From positions 124,001-188,000 of the forward strand of contig JAAHFX010000005.1 of NCBI GenBank assembly GCA_010672785.1: DNA of 64,000 bases, in the 5' to 3' direction. Shown here in pieces: positions 9,914 through 19,263 of the stretch; position 1 is the first letter of the stretch; the number at the start of each line of letters is the position of its first letter. A program made the position numbers and the translations under genes. The stretch is from Sphaerospermopsis sp. SIO1G1. Its GTDB lineage: Bacteria; Cyanobacteriota; Cyanobacteriia; Cyanobacteriales; Nostocaceae. Below the pieces are notes generated by a model. That model was not told the DNA's origin and did not search any database. It worked only from the letters and a program-made list of their open reading frames with translations.

Positions 9914-11227
9914 TCATGGAACATGATGATATTTATTATTAGCAGATGGTGATGCAAATTGTAATTTTAACTCTACTCTTTTTAGCCACAGTAGTAAGAA
10001 GCATGGCCAAAATGCCATACCAAACCAAGCATAAATCCCTGCTAAGTCACCACCACGTAACAAAGGTATTAAAGCAGCACAGACGATTGCACGTACTAAT
10101 ACACCAGCAAAAGCTCTGATTTTAGTACTATAAGTTATAATTTTAGCAAGTACTGACCCATAAATTATGGATAGTATAACAATACCTAAAATACCAGCTT
10201 CAGCATAGAAAGAACCAAATAAAGTAGGAGAAAATCCCAGAGTTGTGCCTTTATCGGCATCGCTTAAACCTAAATAAAACGAATAAAGTCCGCCTACTGG
10301 TTTGTCAGGCCACAAACTTCTGGGAATTGGTCTTAGCAATACTTCCAGATGCACCATTCCCCAACGGAAATCTAACTCTTGGGGATACACTTTTTGTAAA
10401 ATTACAAAACCATCCAGCATATTGGCATCCTCCGCACCACTTGCACGCACTAATGCTTGTTGATTGATAGATTCATTTGCAATCTGGGTATTACGCATTG
10501 TACCTGCTATTGCAAATAAGCCAAGACCAACAACACTGGTAATAAATAGCATCATCAAGCGTTTTTTGGGTTTATAGGAAGATACTAAAATAATTCCACT
10601 AGCTGTCATCCAACCCAAGAATTGAAAACGACTAGAAGGTCGAAATGTGAGATTGACTACTCCCAGCAAAATTAATATTGCTCCTGTTTTTGTCCAAAAA
10701 TTAGTCAGTCCTGCAAATTTCCATAGCACAATTATTAGTACAGCAATTCCTACGAGCACCATAGGAAATAAGTACAGGTATCCACTTACTTCAAAAGCTA
10801 GTGATTTCCCTCCGCGAACTTGATTCAAAACATTGGAACGAGCAAAAATAACTAATGGTAAACACAAAAAGCCTAGAAAGATAGCTTTTGGTCTTAACCA
10901 TCTCAATAACAAGCGATCACTTTCAGATATTACAGCAAGAGGTATTTTTTGCTTCTGAAAAAGCATATAGGTTACTAGCAAACAAATTTCACCTAAAACA
11001 ACACAAGCAAGTGCTTTGTTGGCTTCTTCTGAGGTAATAACACCTGCCACGTTTACCCAGTTGTTAAGTCCAGTGTTTATTACCCAATAGCGATAAGATG
11101 TAACGTAAAAAATAAATGTGCTAACTAGTAAAGGAATTTCGTCGTTACGCTTAAACAACCATCTAACGCTGATCAAGAGCAAGGCAATCTGGGTAATAGC
11201 TAACTCTGGGTATTCAAATAACTGCAT
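9914..11227 (-). CDS. multi-pass membrane protein, O-antigen polymerase-like (Wzy-like)
   Basis: A hydrophobic protein of 437 residues with roughly ten to twelve membrane segments and a large loop near residues 260-340 that contains RPIPRSLWPDKPVGGLYSFY. This layout and the R/P-rich periplasmic loop match oligosaccharide repeat-unit polymerases, which join repeat units on the periplasmic face. Wzy proteins share little sequence, so the call rests on topology, the loop and location between glycosyltransferase genes. Its 5' end overlaps the upstream glycosyltransferase gene by 14 bases, implying translational coupling. An alternative is an O-antigen ligase-like protein. Confidence 0.75.
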   Translation of the reverse strand: MQLFEYPELAITQIALLLISVRWLFKRNDEIPLLVSTFIFYVTSYRYWVINTGLNNWVNVAGVITSEEANKALACVVLGEICLLVTYMLFQKQKIPLAVISESDRLLLRWLRPKAIFLGFLCLPLVIFARSNVLNQVRGGKSLAFEVSGYLYLFPMVLVGIAVLIIVLWKFAGLTNFWTKTGAILILLGVVNLTFRPSSRFQFLGWMTASGIILVSSYKPKKRLMMLFITSVVGLGLFAIAGTMRNTQIANESINQQALVRASGAEDANMLDGFVILQKVYPQELDFRWGMVHLEVLLRPIPRSLWPDKPVGGLYSFYLGLSDADKGTTLGFSPTLFGSFYAEAGILGIVILSIIYGSVLAKIITYSTKIRAFAGVLVRAIVCAALIPLLRGGDLAGIYAWFGMAFWPCFLLLWLKRVELKLQFASPSANNKYHHVP

Positions 11228-12431
11228 AGGCTACTCTTTGTAAGTGCTGCTGAAGTTGAAATAAGTTATATTCAGAAGGCTGTATCGAATTGTCAGCAAA
11301 GGTTTGTAACTTATGAGGATGATTTAGACAAAAAATCAGAGCTTCGGCTATTACTTCTGGCGTTAGTTTTGGCAATATTAGACCATTAAGTTCCTCTTTC
11401 ACTACTTCACCACAAAATCGAGATGCAATAATTGGCAATTTCCAAGCTTGTGCTTCTAATTGAGTTAGTCCAAAACCATCTGAAAAAGTGGGAAAAAGAA
11501 AAATATCTGCTGCTTGATAAAATTTGTCTGTCGCACTACGAGGTACAGCACCAAACCAACGTACTTGATTGAGTGTTTGTATAGGTTCTGGTATCTTTAT
11601 CCCAAGAGAACCAACTATCCAAAATTCAATTGGTTCATTTTTTAGTAGTTTTGCTGCGGACAATAATGCCATTATTCCTTTACGAATAACTACTTGACCT
11701 AAAAATAAAACTCGCAAGGGGCGATCACTACAAAATGATTGAGGATAGATCCGTTTGAAAGTTTGTGCAGATTTAGGAAATTCATAAGCCAAAGGAACAA
11801 TATTAATCTTTTCAGCAGAAATACCAACTTGCTGTAAGGCTTTACTAGACCATGTTGAGTTGACTATAATCTTATCTGCTAAACTGCATTCTTCCTGCCA
11901 ATTAGACCAGTATTTAGATGGTGCAGGTTGCCAAATGGATGTATTGTGAGGATATTTATTTTGCTCTTCTATAACTATTTTTTCTTCAATTAAGCCTGGA
12001 TCTATTTGACCTAAAATCGTGAACCACCCTTGAGATTTAGCATATTTTAATAAATCTAATGCTGTATAACTATAACTAAATAATACAGGTTGGGTGTTTA
12101 ACTTCGGTGTAATTTCGCGTAGTTTTTGCAATACCTTCCTTTGAAACCAAAGATTGCGATTGATGATGGTTTCCCATTGGTTTCTTGGTTGTAATCTTTG
12201 GCTAATTTCAAAATTAATTAATGAGGTAGTAAAATCAATGATATTGGCTGTATTTAGGTCATCATGAAATCTATCAGATAGTTTTCTGAATGTTTGACTT
12301 GGTAATTTTGTAATAGGAGATTGAGGCTGTATCCAGACATCTGTAATCAAATAATCTAAGCGTTGATTTTTATGTATTGCTCTGGGTATTGCATAATGCT
12401 CACGAGCACCTAGTTGACTACATATCCACAT
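11214..12431 (-). CDS. GT4-family glycosyltransferase
   Basis: A GT-B glycosyltransferase of 405 residues. The C-terminal donor domain has VLFLGQVVIRKGIMALL and a motif reading DGFGLTQLE, in which the first glutamate of the usual E-x7-E pair is aspartate. The N-terminal domain begins MWICSQLGAREHYAIPRA and contains ILGQIDPGLIEE. It overlaps the Wzy-like gene by 14 bases. The donor sugar is not deducible. The conservative E-to-D change is common in this subgroup and does not imply inactivity. Confidence 0.88.
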   Translation of the reverse strand: MWICSQLGAREHYAIPRAIHKNQRLDYLITDVWIQPQSPITKLPSQTFRKLSDRFHDDLNTANIIDFTTSLINFEISQRLQPRNQWETIINRNLWFQRKVLQKLREITPKLNTQPVLFSYSYTALDLLKYAKSQGWFTILGQIDPGLIEEKIVIEEQNKYPHNTSIWQPAPSKYWSNWQEECSLADKIIVNSTWSSKALQQVGISAEKINIVPLAYEFPKSAQTFKRIYPQSFCSDRPLRVLFLGQVVIRKGIMALLSAAKLLKNEPIEFWIVGSLGIKIPEPIQTLNQVRWFGAVPRSATDKFYQAADIFLFPTFSDGFGLTQLEAQAWKLPIIASRFCGEVVKEELNGLILPKLTPEVIAEALIFCLNHPHKLQTFADNSIQPSEYNLFQLQQHLQRVAYAVI

Positions 12432-12541
12432 AATAAGTGATCAATTAATATAAATTTTTTCAATTCAGTTAATTTATAAATTACTTTTTTCCCATATATT
12501 TTCAGTTCTAGTAAACAAACTTATTATCACAATGGTGTTCC

Positions 12542-13081
12542 TCAAATTAGCCAAGGTTGATAATTAAGGGAGTATTTTAAATCAACATTCCGCTTCTTTA
12601 CAAATCTAGCAGGATTACCAGCAACAATAGTATAGGGTTCTATATCTTTTGTCACTACTGCACCAGCACCCACAACAGCACCTTCACCAATCTTCACACC
12701 TGGTAAAATAATTGCTCGATAAGCTATCCAAACCTTATCCTCTATAATTACATCTCCTCCTTTATCCGCAAATTCTGGTGATTGAGGATCGTGACCTAAT
12801 GTCAGAATAGTAGCTTCTGGTCCAATGGAAACATCTGTACCTGTTTTAATTTGGTAGTGACGACCATCAAATAAACAACCAAAATTGACGACATTGCGAT
12901 CGCCTAAATATACTTTTCTACCATTAAGAAAACGACATTTCATTTGTATAGATGTGCCTTCACCTACTTGCGATAAATAAACTTTTAGATAAGCAAGTCT
13001 TAATTGACGAGATGGAAAATTTGTAAGGATGTGATTGTAAAAATAGCTGAATATACTACCAGCAATCAGCCTATATTGCAT
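12542..13081 (-). CDS. hexapeptide-repeat O-acyltransferase
   Basis: A left-handed beta-helix acyltransferase of 179 residues. Hexapeptide turns are visible as VIIEDKVWIAYRAIILPGV and IGEGAVVGAGAVVTKDI, ending with the typical YTIVAGNPARFVKKR. Family members transfer acetyl or succinyl groups from CoA to sugar hydroxyls or amines. The N-terminal extension of about 50 residues (YLKVYLSQVG) resembles the maltose/galactoside O-acetyltransferase-like subgroup found in polysaccharide loci. It probably decorates the polymer. A HIP1 site lies inside it at 12896-12903. Confidence 0.92.
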   Translation of the reverse strand: MQYRLIAGSIFSYFYNHILTNFPSRQLRLAYLKVYLSQVGEGTSIQMKCRFLNGRKVYLGDRNVVNFGCLFDGRHYQIKTGTDVSIGPEATILTLGHDPQSPEFADKGGDVIIEDKVWIAYRAIILPGVKIGEGAVVGAGAVVTKDIEPYTIVAGNPARFVKKRNVDLKYSLNYQPWLI

Positions 13082-13195
13082 AATCTTAATTTTTATCAGA
13101 TGGAATAATACTCATAAGTGAATAATTTAATTGAAATTAATTGGGTATTCATTACTTACATCTTAGCTGCGTCTTTTATTTATCTTGTCCATACC

Positions 13196-14137
13196 TTACC
13201 ATTGATCATTAGAATATAAATGATGAGATACTTGTTGAGTCTCTCTGTATATTAATTCCACTTGTTGTGAAGACAACTTGTTCTTCCACAAATCAACTAA
13301 CTTCTTTGAATCTCTGTTGATATTATGTATAACACCAGAAGGAATGTCAGTAGGATTACTGGAGTTAGAAGAAGCTAAAATCTTTTTTTCTGTAATTAAA
13401 GTGTATTCTATATTAAGTTTCTCAAAAAGAAGTTGAAACTGTATGCAAGGATTTATACATAAATCTTCATGCTTTAAAAATATCCAATCAGGATATTTTG
13501 TTTGAAAATCAAGAATCATAGTATGGACAATATTCCATAATAAAATGCTTTTTTCAAGTATTTTTTCATTTTTGGGAAATTTAGATAAATATTTGGCTCG
13601 ATCTTGATATACTGCAACTACTAGATTGGTAAAAAAGTTCTGTTTAATTAAAAGATTAGGATCAAAACTCCAGCTATTTCTTAACATACTATTACAAAAA
13701 GCTGCTGGATGCCTAATCAATATAATATTTTGACTACTTATTAATTTGTATATTTGCTCACAAGAAAAAAAAGCGATAGGATCTTTTAAAAAAGAAGGTT
13801 TGTTATTTAAAGATAAAGCCCAATATTTAAAAATTCTTGCATATAGTTTTGGGTCGGTACTTTTTGTTTTAATCAGTGCATATAATCGTCTGTTAAAGTC
13901 TTGTATTTCCCACCTTTGATTAAAAACATTCCTGATGGAATGGATAAACTGGGCATCTTCATTATTTTTAATAATATAAAATAAATTTGGAAATTCAATT
14001 CCAAAATGATTCTGGCTTACAAGAGTATTAAATGGTTCAGCTGATATATAATTTAAAGAAGGGGAAGTAGCAATAATATTAGATACCCATGTACTTCCTG
14101 AACGGACAGATCCTGTAAGAAAAATGACTGGCTTCAT
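13196..14137 (-). CDS. sulfotransferase family protein
   Basis: A protein of 313 residues with the PAPS-binding 5'-phosphosulfate loop near the N-terminus (FLTGSVRSGSTWVSNII) and the 3'-phosphate loop in the middle (ILIRHPAAFCNSML). It is expected to move sulfate from PAPS to a carbohydrate hydroxyl in the cytosol or at the membrane. Its place among glycosyltransferases predicts a sulfated exopolysaccharide, which is common in cyanobacteria. The acceptor is unknown. It sits 55 bases from the next downstream gene and about 115 bases from the acyltransferase. Confidence 0.88.
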   Translation of the reverse strand: MKPVIFLTGSVRSGSTWVSNIIATSPSLNYISAEPFNTLVSQNHFGIEFPNLFYIIKNNEDAQFIHSIRNVFNQRWEIQDFNRRLYALIKTKSTDPKLYARIFKYWALSLNNKPSFLKDPIAFFSCEQIYKLISSQNIILIRHPAAFCNSMLRNSWSFDPNLLIKQNFFTNLVVAVYQDRAKYLSKFPKNEKILEKSILLWNIVHTMILDFQTKYPDWIFLKHEDLCINPCIQFQLLFEKLNIEYTLITEKKILASSNSSNPTDIPSGVIHNINRDSKKLVDLWKNKLSSQQVELIYRETQQVSHHLYSNDQW

Positions 14138-14192
14138 GTAAATTTAGCTATAAGTTGCTGAATAAGTGAAAAATGTTTTAGTTTGAAGATTA

Positions 14193-15365
14193 TCAGTCTA
14201 TCAAAATTCCATCATTACAACTTGATTTCATAAAATTATTAATTACCGATTTAGCATTTTTGTTCCAGGAGTTATCCTGTAGATATTTTTGCCATTGAGG
14301 ATGAGGAGGATTATCTACCCATTCTTTAATTCCTTTTACGAGAGCATCTAAATTATCCGGTTCAACCCAAACTCCTAAATTATACTTATGAACTACAGAT
14401 TTTAAAGAACTATCTCCTGCTGAAGCTATGCAAGGTTTACTGTAACTAATAGCCGTATTTAAAACTCCACTAGCAGAATAGAAATGTTTACTGTAAGTCA
14501 AAACCGCAAGATCAGCAGACGTAAATAAATTAGCAACGTCAGCTTCTGGTATAAACTTAATCACCCAGCGGCAACGATGTCCTATTTCTAAACTTTCAGC
14601 TAATTCTTGATAAAATCTGATTGGTTTCTGTTTTGATGATTGCTCTTTTCCAGCCACTACCAAATATAAATCTGGGAAATGAGTCATAGCACGAATAACC
14701 AAATCGAGATTTTTGTTATCTCGAATATGGCCAAAGGCTAACATTACTTTAGCATCCATAGGTAAGTTTAGTTTCCCCCTAATTTCTGCTATTGATTCCT
14801 GAAGATTACTAAAATTATATACCCCATGAGAAATCACAGTAGTATTCATGTTCGCTATAGGTTTAACAGTATCTAGCTCAATAGCTTCATGAACAAAAGA
14901 TTCTCGGATAAATGAATAACCACAAGCAATTGACCAACGATGCCACCACAAAGGACCGACAACAAAATTACGCACGGGATCATGTACAATAGCCCCAAAA
15001 ATCACTCCGTTTTGAGCTAGTGTTTGAAACTTATTTGACCAAAAAGGAGCAAGATATTCTGTATAAGAGCCTAACAAAACATTCTGAAACTTATGTTCTT
15101 CTATATAATTAGCTAACTTCGTAAAATTTCCTAAAAGTACCTGTCCAAAGTGAATTTTTTTGAGAAATTTATTTTTAATATTTTGTTCCGGTTTAATATC
15201 TTTTAAAATAGGAACAATTGTATACTTTTCTCCCCTTCCTGTTGGATATTGAGGTGAACAAAGGAAAGTGACCTCCACTCCTAAATCAACCAACGCATTA
15301 GCCTGTTCGTGAGCATAATCAGCAATACCTCCATAACTATCTGGTGAAAAATATAATAACTTCAT
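14193..15365 (-). CDS. GT4-like glycosyltransferase
   Basis: A GT-B fold enzyme of 390 residues starting MKLLYFSPDSYGGIADYAHE, with the glycine-rich acceptor loop. The donor domain shows VMLAFGHIRDNKNLDLVIRA and a VVAGKEQ loop. The usual E-x7-E pair is replaced by a SKHFYSASGVLNTAISYSKP region, so this is a divergent GT4 protein. It starts 2 bases after the stop of the Nudix gene, so it is certainly in the same operon. Donor sugar unknown. Confidence 0.83.
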   Translation of the reverse strand: MKLLYFSPDSYGGIADYAHEQANALVDLGVEVTFLCSPQYPTGRGEKYTIVPILKDIKPEQNIKNKFLKKIHFGQVLLGNFTKLANYIEEHKFQNVLLGSYTEYLAPFWSNKFQTLAQNGVIFGAIVHDPVRNFVVGPLWWHRWSIACGYSFIRESFVHEAIELDTVKPIANMNTTVISHGVYNFSNLQESIAEIRGKLNLPMDAKVMLAFGHIRDNKNLDLVIRAMTHFPDLYLVVAGKEQSSKQKPIRFYQELAESLEIGHRCRWVIKFIPEADVANLFTSADLAVLTYSKHFYSASGVLNTAISYSKPCIASAGDSSLKSVVHKYNLGVWVEPDNLDALVKGIKEWVDNPPHPQWQKYLQDNSWNKNAKSVINNFMKSSCNDGILID

Positions 15366-15367
15366 GA

Positions 15368-15910
15368 TTAATTAGATAATTTGAAAAACTCTTTAAAGAC
15401 TGCATGACCCAATATAGCCATATTAATAGCTGAAACTAATCTACCTTGATTAACTAAATTTCCAAAATCTGATTTATTCATATACATAGGAACAACACCA
15501 GATTCTGGTACAAAATCCTGAACAAATTCACACTCACCAGCATAAAAAGCATAAAGATGATTCTCTAACCGCCCTGTATCTGGAATCATTTTTGCTAAAA
15601 ACTCAATTTTTCCTACTCTTAAACCCACTTCTTCTCTAATTTCACGGATAATGCAATCTTCTGGAGTTTCTCCTGGTTCAAGTAAACCTCCAGGAAACTC
15701 AGTGGTAACGCTTGCTCCCACTGCTCTCATCTGCTGTACCAAAGCTATTTTACCGCATTTGGTTTCTACCAAAGCTGTAATATAATCAGGAGGTTTAATT
15801 GTGTGCCATAGTTGTACGCCACTAGGAGTGGAAATTTCAGTTTCAAACATTTCTAACCAAGGCGATATGGGGTAAGACTTACGATTAACAACTTGATGAA
15901 ACGCTTTCAT
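15368..15910 (-). CDS. Nudix hydrolase
   Basis: A Nudix pyrophosphatase of 180 residues. The Nudix box is complete: G-x5-E-x7-REIREEVGL, starting at GLLEPGETPEDC and matching the consensus GX5EX7REUXEEXGU. These enzymes cleave nucleoside diphosphates linked to another moiety, needing Mg2+. The sequence following (FLAKMIPDTGRLENHLYAFY) resembles ADP-ribose pyrophosphatase-like members. Its start overlaps the upstream glycosyltransferase gene by 26 bases and its stop is 2 bases from the next gene. A nucleotide-sugar substrate is therefore an attractive inference, but it is not proven. Confidence 0.93.
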   Translation of the reverse strand: MKAFHQVVNRKSYPISPWLEMFETEISTPSGVQLWHTIKPPDYITALVETKCGKIALVQQMRAVGASVTTEFPGGLLEPGETPEDCIIREIREEVGLRVGKIEFLAKMIPDTGRLENHLYAFYAGECEFVQDFVPESGVVPMYMNKSDFGNLVNQGRLVSAINMAILGHAVFKEFFKLSN

Positions 15911-17138
15911 TTTTCTTTATTTCCTGACCCCATAAACATTGTAAAAAATTATCTGGAGAATGATATTTTCGAGCTAAATCGGATTTTTGGATAGCTTCGT
16001 TTCTATATTCATCTATATGAGAAACCATGATATCAATTTTTTCAGCTAACTCTAAATAATTTTCATTTTCTACACCTAAACCAGCACCATATTCAGAAAC
16101 AGCATCTTCTAGCCAAGTATCTTTAGTATAAATTATGGGTATTCCTAGTATAGCGGCTTCTACTGCAATACCAGAAAGTCTCGTATAATAGGATTGGCGA
16201 CGGTAAGGTAAAATAATACAATCACTAGTAGTTAAATAATCATTATATTCATTACTACTCAAATCTGAATTTAAAAAATGCACTTTGTAACTTTGTTCTA
16301 ATTCAGGATATCTTTTTAATTTAGAACCATCTGCATTAATAATATCTCGATTCCACTGAATAATAAATTTACAGTTTAGTTCTGGCTTAGTTGATAATAA
16401 ATGTAAAATGGCTTGTTGTAGAACATCAATCCCTTTTTCTAATCTAGCTGGTCCAAGACAACTAATCACAACTTCTTTATTAACATGATTTATGTTATTA
16501 TATAGATTATTTAATTCAGTAGTTTTAGGATGAGGAAAGACCTTAACATCTACACCAGCTAATAAATTATATTCCTTAGCATGACGTTGACTATCTGTTC
16601 CTAAACAAACCACTCCTGATTGAATATGTTTGCAATATTGCTGAAGAATTTTCCTTAAAATTATCGTATGCTTTTCAAACACAGGTTGAGTGGAATTATT
16701 AGGATAGCTACCAGCATTATTTCTAATAAATAAAACAAGTCGCTTTAACTTTTTACATTGATACTTTTTCAGCAAAAATAGCCAAGCTATCCAATGATAA
16801 ATAATCACAGTAGGTACAAAAACACAGTCATAACCTTCAGATGAGGACAAAAATTTATCTAATGTTTTGTAAATATACCAGTTATGTCGAATAATTCCTA
16901 GATAGCGTTTAATTGCCGAAGAACTATAATAAATTCCATCCCAATTTGTATATTCAAATATGGGAACAGCATTAAGTTCATTAATCACCTCTGTGCTAAC
17001 TGTTTTGTGAGCAGCAATAGTAACTTCTATGCCAGCATTGCGATTAAATTCTGTAACCGCCTTATTATACTCATACCAGTGACCAGTATAGTTTTTTAAT
17101 GCTTCTTCTACTATTAATATTTTTTTCTGGGAAATCAT
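15885..17138 (-). CDS. glycosyltransferase, GT4-like (divergent)
   Basis: A protein of 417 residues beginning MISQKKILIVEEALKNYTGH. The C-terminal half has the GT-B features VISCLGPARLEKGIDVLQQA and IILPYRRQSYYTRLSGIAVE, where the E-x7-E motif is altered. The first half contains a loop at GGEYD-free, Trp-rich positions and no membrane segment. It probably uses a nucleotide sugar in repeat-unit assembly. It overlaps the Nudix gene by 26 bases and lies 13 bases from the FkbM gene. Confidence 0.82.
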   Translation of the reverse strand: MISQKKILIVEEALKNYTGHWYEYNKAVTEFNRNAGIEVTIAAHKTVSTEVINELNAVPIFEYTNWDGIYYSSSAIKRYLGIIRHNWYIYKTLDKFLSSSEGYDCVFVPTVIIYHWIAWLFLLKKYQCKKLKRLVLFIRNNAGSYPNNSTQPVFEKHTIILRKILQQYCKHIQSGVVCLGTDSQRHAKEYNLLAGVDVKVFPHPKTTELNNLYNNINHVNKEVVISCLGPARLEKGIDVLQQAILHLLSTKPELNCKFIIQWNRDIINADGSKLKRYPELEQSYKVHFLNSDLSSNEYNDYLTTSDCIILPYRRQSYYTRLSGIAVEAAILGIPIIYTKDTWLEDAVSEYGAGLGVENENYLELAEKIDIMVSHIDEYRNEAIQKSDLARKYHSPDNFLQCLWGQEIKKNESVSSSC

Positions 17139-17151
17139 AACAAATCAATGT

Positions 17152-18270
17152 TTACAAAAAATCCGAAATACAAGAATTATAAATACCACCTTTAGAAGTG
17201 TTTGTTAAAACAAAATAAGCTAATTTTCGGATATGTTTATTTAAATAAACAGCTAATCTTTTTCTGATAAAACCTAAAGGTAGGAACACTAAATATACAG
17301 CAGCACCCAATAATAAAGCTAAGACATGACGTATAAGATAAGAGAATGGACTAATAATAGAACTCATAATAGTCCGTTTAAAGCCTTGGGCATTTTCTTC
17401 AGAAATTATATTCTGGCTGAGAGCATCATCAATAATTTCAATGGCGTAGTCATAAGCTCCGTAAGCCAAAAGAATAACTAAATATTTAATTAATAAAACA
17501 GGTTTTTCCTGAGATTCTACAGACTCAATTCTCGCAAACAACTTGTCTTTGTTCAGAAAATAAACTGCATCTCCCCAGATTAATTGAGGATGACAATTAA
17601 TACCATGAACTAAATTTTTTCTTAACCAATGTTCACGTGCTAGAATAAACAAATCAAACCCTTGACTTTTTAAAAAAGTATCTGTCTCACTGAAACAAGG
17701 TGCGCCTTTATGTCTTTCTATAAAACTTACTTCTATTTGTAGCCCCAAGATGCTATTTTCTAAAGCATTAACTCCACCCTTAATCACATCTAAATCAGCA
17801 CCTTCCACATCTACTTTAAGGAAATCTGGTTTTAACTCTTGGCGAGTAGCAAGACAGTTATCGAGAGTATCTAATTCAATTAAAGTAGAACCTACGACTT
17901 CATGCCAATCTTTATTAGCAAAATTTTGAATTTGCTCACTATTTATAGGATATAAGGAAGATGCAGCAGGTAATTTTGTTAAATAAAGACATTGTTGACC
18001 TTTTATATTGCTTAGTCCAGTGGCAAAATTAACAGTTTTATTGGTGGTAGTATAATCTTGGGAACGGGTATCTGGCTCAAAAGTAACAAACTGAGTCAAA
18101 TTTTTTACAGGATGCCAACGAGAATCAGTACCATAAGCTGCACCAACATCAGCAACTACTAAATTCTTATTTGACAACTCCTTAGCCATTAATTCACTGA
18201 TGACATAATAATAGTCTGGAAAAAGTTTCTGGTGAAATTTTTTCAAGGATTCAATTAACTTGATATTCAT
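17152..18270 (-). CDS. FkbM-family methyltransferase with C-terminal membrane segment
   Basis: A protein of 372 residues. The N-terminal 230 residues are an FkbM-type SAM-dependent O-methyltransferase: motif I is VVADVGAAYGTDSRW and the family hallmark FLKVDVEGADLDVIKGG is present. The C-terminal part is separate and contains a hydrophobic segment around residues 310-335 (HVLALLLGAAVYLVFLPLGF) followed by a basic tail, suggesting membrane attachment near the polymer assembly site. The acceptor sugar is unknown. Gaps to neighbours are 13 and 29 bases, so it is in one operon. Confidence 0.9.
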   Translation of the reverse strand: MNIKLIESLKKFHQKLFPDYYYVISELMAKELSNKNLVVADVGAAYGTDSRWHPVKNLTQFVTFEPDTRSQDYTTTNKTVNFATGLSNIKGQQCLYLTKLPAASSLYPINSEQIQNFANKDWHEVVGSTLIELDTLDNCLATRQELKPDFLKVDVEGADLDVIKGGVNALENSILGLQIEVSFIERHKGAPCFSETDTFLKSQGFDLFILAREHWLRKNLVHGINCHPQLIWGDAVYFLNKDKLFARIESVESQEKPVLLIKYLVILLAYGAYDYAIEIIDDALSQNIISEENAQGFKRTIMSSIISPFSYLIRHVLALLLGAAVYLVFLPLGFIRKRLAVYLNKHIRKLAYFVLTNTSKGGIYNSCISDFL

Positions 18271-18299
18271 TGGCTAATTAACTAAGTTGCCGAGATTTT

Positions 18300-19238
18300 T
18301 TATTGTTTTAATTGAGATTGATACCATCTCACTGTATTGTAAATTCCGTCTTCTATGCTAGTTCTTGCAGTCCAACCTATTTCCTGGCGGACACGACTAA
18401 CATCTAGAAGGCGTTTGAGAACACCTACAAACTGAGTGGGATTATATTGAATAATACCGGTAAAACCTGAAGATTGTTGAATAATTTCAGAGATTTTTTT
18501 AATTGAATAAGCTTTACCTGTTCCCAAATTAACCACATCAACTTCAGATTTCAATGCAGATGAAATAATTCCATCTACTGCATCCTCTACATAAAGAAAT
18601 TCTCTTTCTTGATTTCCTTCACCCCAAACTTCAACAGTTTCTTTTCCTGATTGAGCAGCACGGACAAATTTACCAATTAATGCCCCCATCACATGGGAAT
18701 TTTCTGCAAAACTGTCACCAGGACCATAGACTGTAGGTAGTATGACACTGGTACATTTGAGTCCATATTCTTGACGGTATGCTCTTTGACCTACCAACAT
18801 AGCTTTTTTGGTAAAAGCATAGCTGAAGAGATAGTCTTCTGGTTCAGTTCCCCATAATTCTGTTTCAGGATGAGGGTCATCATGGGGAGGATACATACAA
18901 TAGGATAAAACACTGGTCAATTTTGCTTGAGGAAAAAAACGTTTCCACGCCTCCAAAACATTCACATTAATGGACATATTGACGTGAAACTGGGTGGCTG
19001 GATGCTCAACAGGCCATCCTCCTGCTTTATAAAGTGCTGCTAAGTGAAAAATATGATCACATTCAAAAGCCCAGTGCAGTTTATCAAACCAGTCAAAAGT
19101 TGCTCCTCGGTTAGCTAAGTCTACAGCACTAGACCCTATGCTGATAACTTTGCCCTCATCACCTATTGTTTTTTGCAAACGATGTACCAGAGCTTGACCA
19201 ATAAAACCGGTTGCTCCAGTAACAATTACATTTTTCAT
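18300..19238 (-). CDS. NAD-dependent epimerase, GDP-L-fucose synthase-like
   Basis: An extended SDR protein of 312 residues. Visible motifs are the Rossmann TGATGFIGQAL, a SYCMYPPHDDPHPE stretch resembling the serine-containing loop of GDP-L-fucose synthases, the catalytic Y-x3-K (YAFTKKAM), and VWGEGNQEREFLYVEDAVD. Family members convert GDP-4-keto-6-deoxymannose to GDP-L-fucose or related deoxysugars with NADPH. A 4,6-dehydratase partner is not in this window. Whether fucose or another 6-deoxysugar is made is an inference. Its place in the packed operon points to a precursor role. Confidence 0.85.
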   Translation of the reverse strand: MKNVIVTGATGFIGQALVHRLQKTIGDEGKVISIGSSAVDLANRGATFDWFDKLHWAFECDHIFHLAALYKAGGWPVEHPATQFHVNMSINVNVLEAWKRFFPQAKLTSVLSYCMYPPHDDPHPETELWGTEPEDYLFSYAFTKKAMLVGQRAYRQEYGLKCTSVILPTVYGPGDSFAENSHVMGALIGKFVRAAQSGKETVEVWGEGNQEREFLYVEDAVDGIISSALKSEVDVVNLGTGKAYSIKKISEIIQQSSGFTGIIQYNPTQFVGVLKRLLDVSRVRQEIGWTARTSIEDGIYNTVRWYQSQLKQ

Positions 19239-19263
19239 CAGTTTCTAGAATTATTTTCAATAC

